This document shows positions 42,527 through 53,198 of a stretch of DNA of 64,000 nt, piece after piece. Numbering within the stretch: position 1 is the stretch's first letter; every line of letters begins with the position of its first letter. Origin of the DNA: Ga0077560 sp046330435 (GTDB taxonomy: Bacteria; Actinomycetota; Thermoleophilia; Miltoncostaeales; Miltoncostaeaceae). Below the pieces are notes generated by a model that worked only from the letters and a program-made list of their open reading frames with translations, searched no databases and had not been told where the DNA came from. Position numbers and translations under genes: made by a program. The DNA is taken from assembly GCA_046330435.1 (NCBI GenBank), contig JAXLST010000011.1, positions 124,001 to 188,000 on the forward strand, read 5' to 3'.

Positions 42527-44205
42527 TGGGCCCGGCCGGCAGACGACTCCTGCGCGAGGTGCCCGCCGCACGGCGGCACCTGGCGGTGAGCACGGCCGCC
42601 GGCCTCCTGGCGGCGGCGTGCATCGTGGCGCAGGCGCTGCTCACGGCGCACGTCGTCGCCGCGAGCGTCACCGGCGGGGCCGTCCTGGGGGACCTCACGG
42701 GTCCCCTGGCCGCGCTCGCGGCGGTGACGCTCGCACGCGCGCTGCTGGCGGGGGTGTCGGAGTTCTCCGGCGGCCTCGCCGCCTCACGCGCCGCGGGCGA
42801 CCTGCGGCGGCGCGTGACGGGAGCGCTGCTGCGCTCCCGCCCGGTGGCCCTCCACGGCGCCCGGCAGGGCGACGTGGTGGCCGCCGCGACCTCCGGCGTC
42901 GACGCGCTGGAACCGTTCTTCTCGCGCTACCTCCCGCAGGTGGTGCTCGCCGTGGCGGTGCCGGCGGCCATCCTGCTGACGGTGGTCCCGGTGGACGCCA
43001 CCTCCGCCGTGGTGATGGCGGTCACCGTGCCGCTCATCCCGGTCTTCATGATCCTCATCGGGAAGACCGCCGAGGCCCGCACCCGGGCCCGGTGGCGGTC
43101 GCTCGCCCGGCTGTCGGCGCACTTCCTCGACGTTGTCCGCGGCCTGGAGACCCTGCGCGCGCACAACCGCGCGGCGGCCCAGGAGGCCTCGGTGCGGGCC
43201 GTCGGCGAACGGCACCGGGCGGAGACGATGGGGACGCTGCGCATCGCGTTCCTGTCCGCGCTGGTGCTCGAACTGCTGGCCATGCTCGGCACCGCGCTGG
43301 TGGCCGTGACCATCGGGGTGCGGCTCGCCCAGGGCGGTATGGGGCTGGAGGCCGGGCTGGCCGTGCTCCTGCTCGCCCCGGAGCTGTACCTGCCCCTGCG
43401 GCAGCTGGGCCTGCAGTTCCACGCCGCCGCGGACGGGACCGCCGCCGCGGAGGCGCTGTTCGCGGTGGCCGACCTCGACCCGGCCGTCCCCGAGCCCGTG
43501 CACCCGGTGCCGGCGCCGTCCCCCGCGGACGGCCCCATCGCGCTGCGCGGCGTCGCGGTCACCTACCCCGGTTCGAACGCCCCGGCGCTCCGCGACCTGG
43601 ACCTCCAGATCGCGCCCGGTGAGTTCGTCGCGCTCACGGGCCCCAGCGGCGCCGGCAAGAGCACCCTGGGGCTGCTGCTGGTGCGCCTCGTCGCCCCCAC
43701 CGAGGGCACGCTCACGGTGGCCGGCGTCGACCTGGCGTGCACGGACCCCGCCGACTGGCGCCGGCACGTCGCATGGGTGCCGCAGCGGCCGCGGCTGCTG
43801 CCCGCGACCCTCGCCGACAACGTCCGCCTGGGCCGCCCGGACGCCTCCGACGACGCCGTCGCCGGCGCCCTGCGCGCGGCGGCCGCCGAACACCTGGTCC
43901 CGCTCATGCACGCGATGGTGGGCGAGGGCGGCCGCGGCCTGTCGGCGGGCGAGCGGCGGCGCGTCGGCATCGCCCGCGCCGTGCTCCGCGACGCCCCGCT
44001 GGTGGTGCTGGACGAGCCCACCGCGGAGCTCGACCCCGAGACCGCCGCCCGCGTCGCCGACGCCGTCGTGGCGCTGGCGGCGTCCCGCACGATCGTGCTC
44101 ATCACCCATGCCCGCGGCCTCGCCGCCCGCGCGGACCGGGTCGTGGAGATCGTGGAGGGCCGCGCCGCCGACGGCGCGGGCCGGACCGCCGGGAGGACCC
44201 GATGA
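42526..44205 (+). CDS. cydD: thiol reductant ABC exporter subunit CydD
   Basis: 559 residues. A six-span ABC-exporter membrane domain precedes a nucleotide-binding domain with Walker A GPSGAGKST, signature LSAGERRRVGIARA and Walker B LVVLDEPTAELD. CydDC exports cysteine/glutathione-type reductants and is required for assembly of cytochrome bd. In the signature, the usual SGGQ is replaced by SAGE, which is common in CydD. ATG 42526 shares a base with the cydB stop, and the stop overlaps cydC (ATGA). Confidence 0.92.
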   Translation: MGPAGRRLLREVPAARRHLAVSTAAGLLAAACIVAQALLTAHVVAASVTGGAVLGDLTGPLAALAAVTLARALLAGVSEFSGGLAASRAAGDLRRRVTGALLRSRPVALHGARQGDVVAAATSGVDALEPFFSRYLPQVVLAVAVPAAILLTVVPVDATSAVVMAVTVPLIPVFMILIGKTAEARTRARWRSLARLSAHFLDVVRGLETLRAHNRAAAQEASVRAVGERHRAETMGTLRIAFLSALVLELLAMLGTALVAVTIGVRLAQGGMGLEAGLAVLLLAPELYLPLRQLGLQFHAAADGTAAAEALFAVADLDPAVPEPVHPVPAPSPADGPIALRGVAVTYPGSNAPALRDLDLQIAPGEFVALTGPSGAGKSTLGLLLVRLVAPTEGTLTVAGVDLACTDPADWRRHVAWVPQRPRLLPATLADNVRLGRPDASDDAVAGALRAAAAEHLVPLMHAMVGEGGRGLSAGERRRVGIARAVLRDAPLVVLDEPTAELDPETAARVADAVVALAASRTIVLITHARGLAARADRVVEIVEGRAADGAGRTAGRTR

Positions 44206-45929
44206 CCGTCCACTCACCCCTGCTGCGCGCCGCCGCCCTGGGCCGGCCAGTGCGGGGGCGCCTGGTCGGCGGCGCCGTGCTGTCGGCCGTCGCGCTGGGC
44301 GCCGCCGTGGCCCTCATGGCCACCTCCGGCTACCTCATCAGCCGGGCGTCGCAGCGCCCCGAGATCCTCACGCTCACCGTCGCCATCGTGGGCGTGCGCT
44401 TCTTCGCCCTGCTGCGGGCCGTCGCGCGGTACGCCGAACGGCTGGTCACCCATGACGCCGCGCTGCGGGTGCTGGTGGAGGCCCGCGTGGCGTTCCTGCG
44501 CCGTATCCTGCGCATGCCCGCCGGCGCCCTGCCGCGCGACGGGGACGTGCTGAGCCGGGCCGTCGCCGACGTCGACCGGCTCCAGCACCTGTTCATCCGC
44601 GCCCTGGCACCGCCGGTGGTCGCGGCGGCCGTCATCGCCGGCACCGCGGGGGCCGCGTGGCTCATGCTCCCGGCCGGCGGCGCGGTGGTCCTCAGCTTGC
44701 TCGCCGCCACCGCCGTGCTGGTCCCCATGCTCTCGGTCGCCGTCACGCGCCGGGCGCAGCGCCGCCAGGCGGCGGCCCGCGGGCTGCTGGCCACGGAGGT
44801 GACCGAAGCGGTCGCCGCCGCACCGGAGCTCGTGGCGTGGGGCCGCGGCGACGACCAGGCCGCGCGCGTGGCCGCCGCGGACGGCGCCCTGCAGCGCCTG
44901 GTCGTCCGCGACGCCCTCGGCGCCGCCCTGGCCGCGTCGGTTGGCACCGCCGCCGCCGGCATGACCGTCGTCGCGCTGCTGCTCGTGGGGGTCCCCGCCG
45001 TCGCGGACGGGTCGCTCGCGCCCGTGCTGCTGGCCTCCCTCGCACTCATGGGGCTCGCCGCCTTCGAGGCCGTCAACGCCCTGCCCGCCGCGGCGCAGGG
45101 CATGGCGGGCACGGCGGCGGCGGCCGCGCGCCTGCAGGACCTGGGCTCGTCCCCCGCGCCGGCGGCTGGGACGCTCGCCTCGCCCCGCGGGCCCATCTCG
45201 GTCGCGCTGGACGGCGCCGTCGCCGCCCCCGCCCCGGGCGCACCGCCGGCCGTCCGCGGCGCCACCCTGCGCATCGGCCCGGGGGAGCGCGTCGCCCTGG
45301 TGGGTCCCTCCGGCTGCGGCAAGTCGACCCTCGCGCGGATGCTCGCCGGCCTGGTGCCGGTCGCCGCGGGCACCGCCACCGTCGACGGGCGGCCTCTGGG
45401 CGACCTCGACCCCGTGGCACTGCGCGACCGGGTGCGCCTGTGCGACCAGGACGCCCACCTGTTCGCCACCTCCATCGCCGAGAACGTGCGCATCGGGCGG
45501 CCGGACGCCGGCGACGGCGAGATCCGCGAGGTCCTGGGCCGCCTGGGCCTCGGGCCGTGGGTGGACGCCCTCCCGGAGGGGCCGGGCACCGACGTCGGGG
45601 ACGACGGGTCGCGGGTGTCGGGCGGCCAGCGGCAGCGCATCGCCGTCGCGCGCGGGCTCATCGCGCGGCCCGACCTGCTGGTGGTCGACGAACCCACCAG
45701 CCACCTGGACGACGCGGCCGCCGCCCGCTTCGTCGACGACCTGCTGGGCGCCGGGGACGGCACCGCCGTGCTCATGACCACCCACCGGCTCGCCGGCCTG
45801 GAGCGGTTCGACCGGGTGCTGGTGATGCGCGACGGCGTGATCGCCGAAGACGGGCCGCCGGCACACCTCGAGCGGGCCGGCGGCGCCTACGCCGCGATGC
45901 TCGCCGCCGCCCGGGAGGTCGACGGCTGA
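44202..45929 (+). CDS. cydC: thiol reductant ABC exporter subunit CydC
   Basis: 575 residues, the half-transporter partner of CydD. The N-terminal membrane domain contains LMATSGYLISRASQRPEIL, a CydC hallmark. The ATPase domain has Walker A GPSGCGKSTLA, signature VSGGQRQRIAVARG and Walker B LLVVDEPTSHLD. It is the last gene of the tight cydABDC operon; the next gene is convergent and ends three bases away. Confidence 0.92.
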   Translation: MTVHSPLLRAAALGRPVRGRLVGGAVLSAVALGAAVALMATSGYLISRASQRPEILTLTVAIVGVRFFALLRAVARYAERLVTHDAALRVLVEARVAFLRRILRMPAGALPRDGDVLSRAVADVDRLQHLFIRALAPPVVAAAVIAGTAGAAWLMLPAGGAVVLSLLAATAVLVPMLSVAVTRRAQRRQAAARGLLATEVTEAVAAAPELVAWGRGDDQAARVAAADGALQRLVVRDALGAALAASVGTAAAGMTVVALLLVGVPAVADGSLAPVLLASLALMGLAAFEAVNALPAAAQGMAGTAAAAARLQDLGSSPAPAAGTLASPRGPISVALDGAVAAPAPGAPPAVRGATLRIGPGERVALVGPSGCGKSTLARMLAGLVPVAAGTATVDGRPLGDLDPVALRDRVRLCDQDAHLFATSIAENVRIGRPDAGDGEIREVLGRLGLGPWVDALPEGPGTDVGDDGSRVSGGQRQRIAVARGLIARPDLLVVDEPTSHLDDAAAARFVDDLLGAGDGTAVLMTTHRLAGLERFDRVLVMRDGVIAEDGPPAHLERAGGAYAAMLAAAREVDG

Positions 45930-45932
45930 CCG

Positions 45933-46397
45933 CTACTCCGCGATGGGCTCCCAGATCAGCTGGCCCACGTCGATCACGAAGTCCACGGCGTGGCCGTGCA
46001 CCTGGCGGGGCCCGCCGCCGCTGCGCGGCCGGATCTCGCCCGTGCCCACGATGATCGTGTCGTTGAGCCAGGAGTAGCGCTCGTCGGGGCTGGTGTGGGT
46101 GCCACTCACCACGATCTGGCGGCGCTCCACCGGGTACGGCCGGGCGTACCCGCGCAGGTCGAACAGGATGTGGGCGCCGTCGTCGGTCTCGATGGCGCCC
46201 TGGAAGTTCGGCAGGGCATTGCCGTCCACGCGGGCCACCGGGTGGTTGGCGCCGCGAAGGCGGCCGGCGATGCGGCCCTCCGCCCGGCCCTCGGCGATGA
46301 AGTAGTAGTGGCCCTCCGACCCGTGCTCACCCGAGATCACGCCGCCCCAGCTCTCCGGGTAGCGGAAGGTCATGCGGTAGAGGTGCTCGACACGCAT
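45933..46397 (-). CDS. DUF3237/UPF0311-like protein
   Basis: 154 residues from ATG 46397, which has GGAGG at good spacing; an upstream ATG at 46430 is unlikely. The pattern of GRAEGRIAGRLRGANH, a Gly/Asn turn, then AIETDDGAHILFDLRGYAR and GTGEIRP resembles DUF3237 (UPF0311) single-domain beta-barrel proteins. Their biochemical role is unknown. It stands alone between the cyd operon and the ATP-grasp operon. Confidence 0.65.
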   Translation of the reverse strand: MRVEHLYRMTFRYPESWGGVISGEHGSEGHYYFIAEGRAEGRIAGRLRGANHPVARVDGNALPNFQGAIETDDGAHILFDLRGYARPYPVERRQIVVSGTHTSPDERYSWLNDTIIVGTGEIRPRSGGGPRQVHGHAVDFVIDVGQLIWEPIAE

Positions 46398-46476
46398 CGG
46401 TGCCTCCGGCGTCGTGCGGGACTCGTCCACCCAATGATGTCACGCAATTCATGCCTTGCGCGACGTCAATCGGTGG

Positions 46477-47568
46477 TCAGCGCACCGCCTGCGGCTCCGG
46501 CCGCGACCGCTCGTCCGCGGCGCGGCGCAGCCGCCCCAGCAGGGTCACCAGCGCGCCGTCCGGGTCGGCGGACGCCCGCCAGCCGCCGTTGCCCTCCACG
46601 ATCACCGGCCCCTGGTCGGTGGGGGCGATGTCCCACCCCGGGCACGGGAGCTTGGGGAACGCCGCGGCGGCGCGCAGCGCGAGCGCGACGCAGTCGTCCC
46701 AGTCGGGGACCCGCATCCCGGTGAGGCGCCGCCCCGTGTCGGGGTGCTCGTGCACCCGCACCAGGCCGTGCCCGTCGGGCGACATCCGGAACGGCGCCGC
46801 CAGGGTGCCGTCGGCCTCCACCCGGGCGATGAGGTTGCCCGTCACGCCGCCGCCCGCGACGCGGAAGTTGTCGACCGCCGCCCCGCCGGTGACGATGCGC
46901 AGCACCGCGTACAGCACCTCCGGGGCGCCGGTGCGCGGCAGCAGCGTGATGATGCGCAGCGTGTGCAGGCCCTCCTGCCCGGTGGCCTCGCGCAGCGCCG
47001 GGTGCGGCCGCAGGCGGGGCTGCACCACGAAGGCCTCGGCGTCCGAGAGCATCGCCGCCGCCAGGTCCTGCCAGCGCATGCGCACGCCGGCGTGGTCGGC
47101 GACGCCGTCACCGTCGCGGTGCAGCACGCGCACGCCGCGCGCGCTCATCCCGGTGAGCGGCTTCACCACGAACTCGGCGGGCGCCGACGCGCGCAGGCGC
47201 GCCGACCAGTCGGCGAGCGTGTCCTGGTCGGTACCGGACCTGCGGAGGGTCGCCAGCACCGGGGGCGTCGCCAGCCCGTGCTCGGCGGCGATCGTCGCGA
47301 AGCGGCGCTTGTCCGCCATCCGCTCGATCTCCTCCTGGGGGTTGATCGCGTCCTGGGCGGCCTCGAGGTCCACGCGCTTCACGGCCCACGCCTCGCGGGC
47401 CGGCCCCTCACGGGGGTCCAGCAGCCCCAGCAGCACCAGGTCGTTCATCTCCCACCCGTCGCGGACCATCCGGACGAGCCGGAGCGCGACCCGGTGGAAC
47501 GGGGCGCGGTGGGCCCGCGACGCGGCCCGCACCAGACGTGCGGTGCGGACCGCGCGCGCGAACGGCAT
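46477..47568 (-). CDS. sugar-transfer-associated ATP-grasp family protein
   Basis: 363 residues. The central and C-terminal parts show an ATP-grasp layout: DKRRFATIAAEHGLATPPV, FVVKPLTGMSARGVRVL (nucleotide-binding lysine and Gly loop), TLRIITLLPRTGAPEVLY, and the metal-binding WDIAPTDQGPVIVEGNGGW. This resembles the group annotated as sugar-transfer associated ATP-grasp proteins. Such ligases join a carboxylate to an amine or thiol; the substrates here are unknown. ATG 47568 lies eight bases after the dehydrogenase gene. It is the last gene of a four-gene minus-strand operon. Confidence 0.75.
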   Translation of the reverse strand: MPFARAVRTARLVRAASRAHRAPFHRVALRLVRMVRDGWEMNDLVLLGLLDPREGPAREAWAVKRVDLEAAQDAINPQEEIERMADKRRFATIAAEHGLATPPVLATLRRSGTDQDTLADWSARLRASAPAEFVVKPLTGMSARGVRVLHRDGDGVADHAGVRMRWQDLAAAMLSDAEAFVVQPRLRPHPALREATGQEGLHTLRIITLLPRTGAPEVLYAVLRIVTGGAAVDNFRVAGGGVTGNLIARVEADGTLAAPFRMSPDGHGLVRVHEHPDTGRRLTGMRVPDWDDCVALALRAAAAFPKLPCPGWDIAPTDQGPVIVEGNGGWRASADPDGALVTLLGRLRRAADERSRPEPQAVR

Positions 47569-47576
47569 CCGGCCCG

Positions 47577-48680
47577 TCAGCCCGCGGTGACGGCGGAGGA
47601 CAGGTGCTCGATGACCGCGTCGGCGACGCCGGACGTGGTGCCGGCCGCCGGGTCCTCGCGGTCCTCGCGCAGGTCGTACGTGGTCGCACGGCCCTGCCGG
47701 ACGACCTCGGCGATGGCGGCCTCCAAGCGATCCGCGGCGGACCACTCGTCGAGGTGCCGCAGCATCATCACGCCCGAGAGCATGGTGGCCATCGGGTTGG
47801 CGCGGTTCATGCCGGCCATGTACGGCGCGCTGCCGTGGCCGGGCTCGAACAGCACCGCGTGGGTGCCGTAGTTGCCGCCCGGCATCATGCCGGGGCCGCC
47901 GATGAAGCCGGCCGCGAGGTCGCTGATGATGTCGCCGTACTGCATCGGCATCACCATGACATCGAACCGCTCCGGGTGCTGCACCATGTGCATCGCCAGC
48001 GCGTCGACCGCGGTCTCCTCGAACTCCACGCCGGGGTGCTTCTCGGCGACCTCGCGGCAGGCCGACAGGAACACGCCGTCGGTGGCCTTCATGACGTTGG
48101 CCTTGTGGACGGCGGTGACCTTGCGGCGGTTGTTCCGCTCGGCGTACTGGAACGCGTACTCGGCGAGGCGCAGGCTGGCCTCCTCCGAGATCGCCCGGAT
48201 CGTGATGGCGGCGCCGTCGGCGATGCGGGCCTTCGGCAGCACCTCGCGGACCTTGGCGATGATCGCCTCGGCCTCGGGGGTGCCGGCCATGGCCTCCACG
48301 CCCGCGTAGAGGTCCTCGGTGACGTCGCGGATCACCACGACGTCCACGTCCTCGAAGCGGGAGTGCACGCCCGGGAAGGTGCGGCAGGGACGCACGTTGG
48401 CGTACATGCCGGAGGCGACGCGCAGCGCGACGTTCACGCTGCGGAAGCCCGTGACCTTCGGGGTGGAGATGGGGCCCTTGAGGGCCACGCCGTTCGCCCG
48501 CACGGACTCCGCGACGGAGTCCGGCAGCGGGGTGCCGTACAGCTCGAGGGCGGGCTCGCCCACCTGCTGCACGTCCCAGTCGAACGCGACGCCGGTGGCC
48601 TCCAGCACCCGGCGGGTGGCCTCCACCAGCTCCGGCCCGATGCCGTCGCCGGGGATGAGGGTGACGCGGTGGGCGCTCAC
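47577..48680 (-). CDS. NAD-dependent isocitrate dehydrogenase-like protein
   Basis: 367 residues of the isocitrate/isopropylmalate dehydrogenase family. LIPGDGIGPELVEAT opens the fold, FRSVNVALR is the serine-containing substrate loop typical of isocitrate enzymes, and TAVHKANVMKATDG carries the catalytic lysine. VMPMQYGDIISDLAAGFIGG supplies metal-binding aspartates, and EPGHGSAPYMAG is present. The FRSVNVALR loop favours isocitrate over 3-isopropylmalate, so it may be the TCA-cycle enzyme or a homologue with its own substrate. GTG 48680 overlaps the RraA-like gene's stop by four bases (GTGA), so the two are co-translated. Confidence 0.85.
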   Translation of the reverse strand: MSAHRVTLIPGDGIGPELVEATRRVLEATGVAFDWDVQQVGEPALELYGTPLPDSVAESVRANGVALKGPISTPKVTGFRSVNVALRVASGMYANVRPCRTFPGVHSRFEDVDVVVIRDVTEDLYAGVEAMAGTPEAEAIIAKVREVLPKARIADGAAITIRAISEEASLRLAEYAFQYAERNNRRKVTAVHKANVMKATDGVFLSACREVAEKHPGVEFEETAVDALAMHMVQHPERFDVMVMPMQYGDIISDLAAGFIGGPGMMPGGNYGTHAVLFEPGHGSAPYMAGMNRANPMATMLSGVMMLRHLDEWSAADRLEAAIAEVVRQGRATTYDLREDREDPAAGTTSGVADAVIEHLSSAVTAG

Positions 48681-49342
48681 TTGGCCTCCCCGTTGGCCAT
48701 CACGTGCTTCGGGTCCTCGTCCTTCATGCGCTCCATGGAGGCGCGGTCCTTCGCCTCGCGGGCGGCGGCGTCGGCGAGGATCTCCTCGATGTCGCCCGCC
48801 GGGATGATCACCGCGCCGGCGCTGTCGGCGTACACGTAGTCACCGGGGATGACGCCCACGCCGGAGATCTCCACCGGCACGTTCGCCTCCAGCGGCATGA
48901 TGAGGTTGCCGCCCTGCCGCACGGTCTCGCCCTTGCAGTAGGTCACGAAGCCGTAGCCGGCCAGGTCGTCGAAGTCGCGGAAGCGGCCGTCGGTGAGCAC
49001 GCCGGCCAGGCCGTTGTGGCGCAGGCGGGTGAGCTTGCGGCCGCCGCCCATCGCGGCGTCGGTGTGGCCGCCGGAGGACATCACCAGGACGGTGCCGTCA
49101 CCGCCCACCTCGTCGATGGCCTTGTAGAAGTTCGCGGCGAAGTCGTTCGCGACGGGGTCCTGGAGGTCCTTGCGGACCGGGAAGTACCGGATGGTCACGG
49201 CCCGGCCGAACAGCACGGCGCCGGGGGTGGGGCTCACCAGGTCGAGGATGTGCGCGGGGTGCGAGTAGCGCGCCGCCAGCGCGTCGACGATGGACGAGCA
49301 CGTGACGTCGAGCGCCATCGCCCGGATCTCGGTGTCGGTCAT
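48677..49342 (-). CDS. RraA-family protein (HMG aldolase-like)
   Basis: 221 residues. The core GGGRKLTRLRHNGLAGVLTDGRFRDF matches the G-x-x-T...D-G-x-x-R-D signature shared by RraA and 4-hydroxy-4-methyl-2-oxoglutarate/oxaloacetate aldolases. The conserved Arg and Asp bind substrate and divalent metal in the aldolases. Family members may therefore be retro-aldol enzymes or RNase E inhibitors; the operon with a dehydrogenase favours a metabolic role. ATG 49342 has the strong SD GGGAGG. An acidic/basic helical tail (AAAREAKDRASMERMKDEDP) follows the core. Confidence 0.82.
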   Translation of the reverse strand: MTDTEIRAMALDVTCSSIVDALAARYSHPAHILDLVSPTPGAVLFGRAVTIRYFPVRKDLQDPVANDFAANFYKAIDEVGGDGTVLVMSSGGHTDAAMGGGRKLTRLRHNGLAGVLTDGRFRDFDDLAGYGFVTYCKGETVRQGGNLIMPLEANVPVEISGVGVIPGDYVYADSAGAVIIPAGDIEEILADAAAREAKDRASMERMKDEDPKHVMANGEAK

Positions 49343-49359
49343 GGGACCTCCCTGTCGGG

Positions 49360-50625
49360 TCACTTCGCGCCGGCGGCGGACGCCGGCGTCGGAGCGGGGT
49401 TGGAATCGGAGCCCGTGGCGAGGGGTTGACGGGCGGGTGCGGGTCCGCCGTCGGCCGGCGCGGCCGTGGCGGGGGTGCGGCGGGTGCGCGCCCCGGCGCG
49501 CACGCGGCGCAGGACGCGCTGGGCGAGCGAGCTCACCCAGAACGGGTTGACCGGCGACGGGTCGAGCAGGCCGTGGGGGTTCACCGCGACCTTCGCGATG
49601 TTCACCAGGATCCGCTTGGCGGTCGCGCCGTCGCGTCCCTTGACCGCCGATGCGAGGGCCTCGAGCTCGAGGTCCAGGCGCATCTGGACGGCGCCGGGGA
49701 TCGGCGTGCCGTCGAACGGCCGGCCGGGCAGGCCCATGACGGCCTCCACGGCGCGGCGCGGGAAGTCGAAGCCCGCGTTCACCGACGCCACCATGGTCGC
49801 GCCGAGGCGCAGGTTGGCGTCGTGCGGGTAGAAGCGGCCGTCCTGCTCCAGGAACGAGATCCCGGACGGGCCGCGGTAGTCGACGTGGTCGAGCAGCTTC
49901 TTCGCTGACGCCGCGAGGGCGGCGTGGTCCGCGGAGGGACGCTTGAGCGTCGCGAGGCCGCAGCCGCGCGGCCACTCGAGGTCCACCCGGTGCACGACGT
50001 ACTCGAAGACGCCGTCGCCGCGCACGCTCTGGACGATCCAGCGCTGCCCGTCGATGCGCTCCTGCACGACCGCGCCGTAGCCGGAGCGGGCGAGGTGCTT
50101 CACGAGCGCGTCGCGCTCCTCCTCGGTGTCCACCATGCGGGGCGCGTCGATCTCCGAGCCGGAGGTGCGGGGCTTGACCACCGACGGCAGGGGCGGCCAC
50201 TCGGGGCTGTGCCCCTCGTCGTCGACCTCCACGGTCATGGGCGAGTCCAGGCCCAGCTCGCGGGCGGTGTCCGAGAGCCGCCGCTTGTCGCACAGCAGCG
50301 CGTACTGCTCTTCGGTGGGCCCCACGAACACGGCCCGGCCGAGCGCGCCGCGGTTGCGGGAGAGCAGGCGGACGATGTCCTCGTCCACCGGGACCACCGC
50401 GTCGACGTCATGCCGCCGGCACGTCTCCGACACCCACGCGACGAACGCGTCGGGCGTCTCCACGGGCGAGGGGTAGCGCAGCGGGCGCGGGCAGGTGAAC
50501 GACCGGCCGCCGGCCCGGCCGCGGGGGTAGGCCCCCACGACCTCGAAGCCCGCACGCTTGAGCTGGCGGGCCACCCGGGCCCCATTGGGGTATCCGGTCC
50601 AAAGCACGAGAACTGTCGGTGCCAC
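49360..50625 (-). CDS. ATP-grasp ligase (carbamoyl-phosphate-synthase-like)
   Basis: 421 residues. An N-terminal preATP-grasp domain (VLVLWTGYPNGARVARQLKR; DAVVPVDEDIVRLL) is followed by the ATP-grasp domain with CDKRRLSDTARELGLDSP, SVVKPRTSGS and GISFLEQDGRFYPHDANLRLG, the last giving Mg-binding Asp/Asn residues. The last 60 residues are a low-complexity Ala/Pro/Thr tail. The closest architecture is COG3919-type predicted ATP-grasp enzymes. GTG 50625 follows AGGGAGAGG. It is the promoter-proximal gene of the four-gene operon; substrates are unknown. Confidence 0.78.
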   Translation of the reverse strand: MAPTVLVLWTGYPNGARVARQLKRAGFEVVGAYPRGRAGGRSFTCPRPLRYPSPVETPDAFVAWVSETCRRHDVDAVVPVDEDIVRLLSRNRGALGRAVFVGPTEEQYALLCDKRRLSDTARELGLDSPMTVEVDDEGHSPEWPPLPSVVKPRTSGSEIDAPRMVDTEEERDALVKHLARSGYGAVVQERIDGQRWIVQSVRGDGVFEYVVHRVDLEWPRGCGLATLKRPSADHAALAASAKKLLDHVDYRGPSGISFLEQDGRFYPHDANLRLGATMVASVNAGFDFPRRAVEAVMGLPGRPFDGTPIPGAVQMRLDLELEALASAVKGRDGATAKRILVNIAKVAVNPHGLLDPSPVNPFWVSSLAQRVLRRVRAGARTRRTPATAAPADGGPAPARQPLATGSDSNPAPTPASAAGAK

Positions 50626-50844
50626 ACCCTCTCCCTGGTTGTCGGCAGACCGATTGGGTACGCGTCCACTATCGGGGCTGGGACACCTTCACCGCGTCAC
50701 CCATCGGGGGAGGACGAACCCATCCCGCGGTCCTGTTCGGCTAGGTCCGTCCCCACCGGTCGTACATGACCCGGGACAGTCGCACCCATTACCGCGGGTA
50801 TCCCGACCCGTCCGTTGGATCGGTTGCGGAATACCCGCGACCCG

Positions 50845-50880
50845 GGGCTCAAGGGGCGCCGCGTGCGGCGCCCGGAGCCC
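50845..50880 (-). terminator. GC-rich two-part hairpin after the 50896-51330 gene
   Basis: GGGCTC (50845-50850) pairs with GAGCCC (50875-50880), and inside it GGGCGCCGC (50854-50862) pairs with GCGGCGCCC (50865-50873). It lies directly downstream of a minus-strand stop. It has no T-run, as is common in GC-rich genomes. The remaining 50626-50844 stretch shows no gene and should contain the ATP-grasp operon promoter. Confidence 0.5.
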
Positions 50881-50895
50881 ACCGGGCCGGGGATG

Positions 50896-51330
50896 TCAGC
50901 GGGCGGTACCCACGCCCGCGTCGACGACCGGGGCGCCCGCCGGGCGCACGCCGTCCTGGGAGGCGCCTCCCCGGGCGGGCGCCGGGGAGCGCTTCATGAA
51001 GGCGGCGGCGGCCGCGCCGGCGGCCGCCAGCAGCGCGATCACCAGCAGGATCCTGCCGCCGCGCCTGCGGCGCTGGGAGCGTTCGACGGCGGCGCGCACC
51101 CGCCCGGCGGCGATGCCCATGCTGCGACGGAACTCGGCGTCGTCGCCCAGTCGCTGGACGATGCGGCGGGCCCGCTCGATGTCGACCTCCTCGAGCAGGT
51201 CGCCGGCGCGGGCGCGGTTCACGACGCCCCGTGCGGCCGGAGAGGTGGCGGCCTTCACGGCGGGGGCCACGAGCGCCGCGGACCTGCCGTCGGAGAGCCA
51301 GTGGACGAGTCGTGCGGTCTGGTCGTTCAT
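50896..51330 (-). CDS. hypothetical single-span membrane protein
   Basis: 144 residues. A soluble N-terminal part (LVHWLSDGRSAALVAPAVK; EEVDIERARRIVQRLGDDAE) is followed by a basic stretch (ERSQRRRRGGR) and one membrane span (ILLVIALLAAAGAAAAAFM), then an outside Gly/Ala/Pro tail. ATG 51330 has AGGAGG at good spacing. No family recognised. Confidence 0.65.
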   Translation of the reverse strand: MNDQTARLVHWLSDGRSAALVAPAVKAATSPAARGVVNRARAGDLLEEVDIERARRIVQRLGDDAEFRRSMGIAAGRVRAAVERSQRRRRGGRILLVIALLAAAGAAAAAFMKRSPAPARGGASQDGVRPAGAPVVDAGVGTAR

Positions 51331-51462
51331 GAGGGTTCCTCCTGGGACCGGTACCCGCCGTCGGTACCCCGCCGCCCGCACGCGGAAACGGGCACCGGGT
51401 GGTCCGGAGGGCCGCTCCTGTGGGAGGCTCGGGCCGGTTCCCACCGCACGGAAGGCAGGCCC

Positions 51463-53070
<1,608 letters not shown>

Positions 53071-53198
53071 GCCGCACCCGGGCCCCCGGCTCAGTTCGCC
53101 CGGGCGGGGACCGATACCCGGGGGAGACGGCCGGGCCCCCGCCGACGCCGGCGTCGCAAACACCCGCCAGCGCCCCAGGACGGGCAAGGAGCACCGGC

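Noticed and set aside
47577..48680. 3-isopropylmalate dehydrogenase (leuB)
   Set aside because: The substrate loop FRSVNVALR has the Ser-x-Asn pattern of isocitrate enzymes, and no other leucine genes are nearby.
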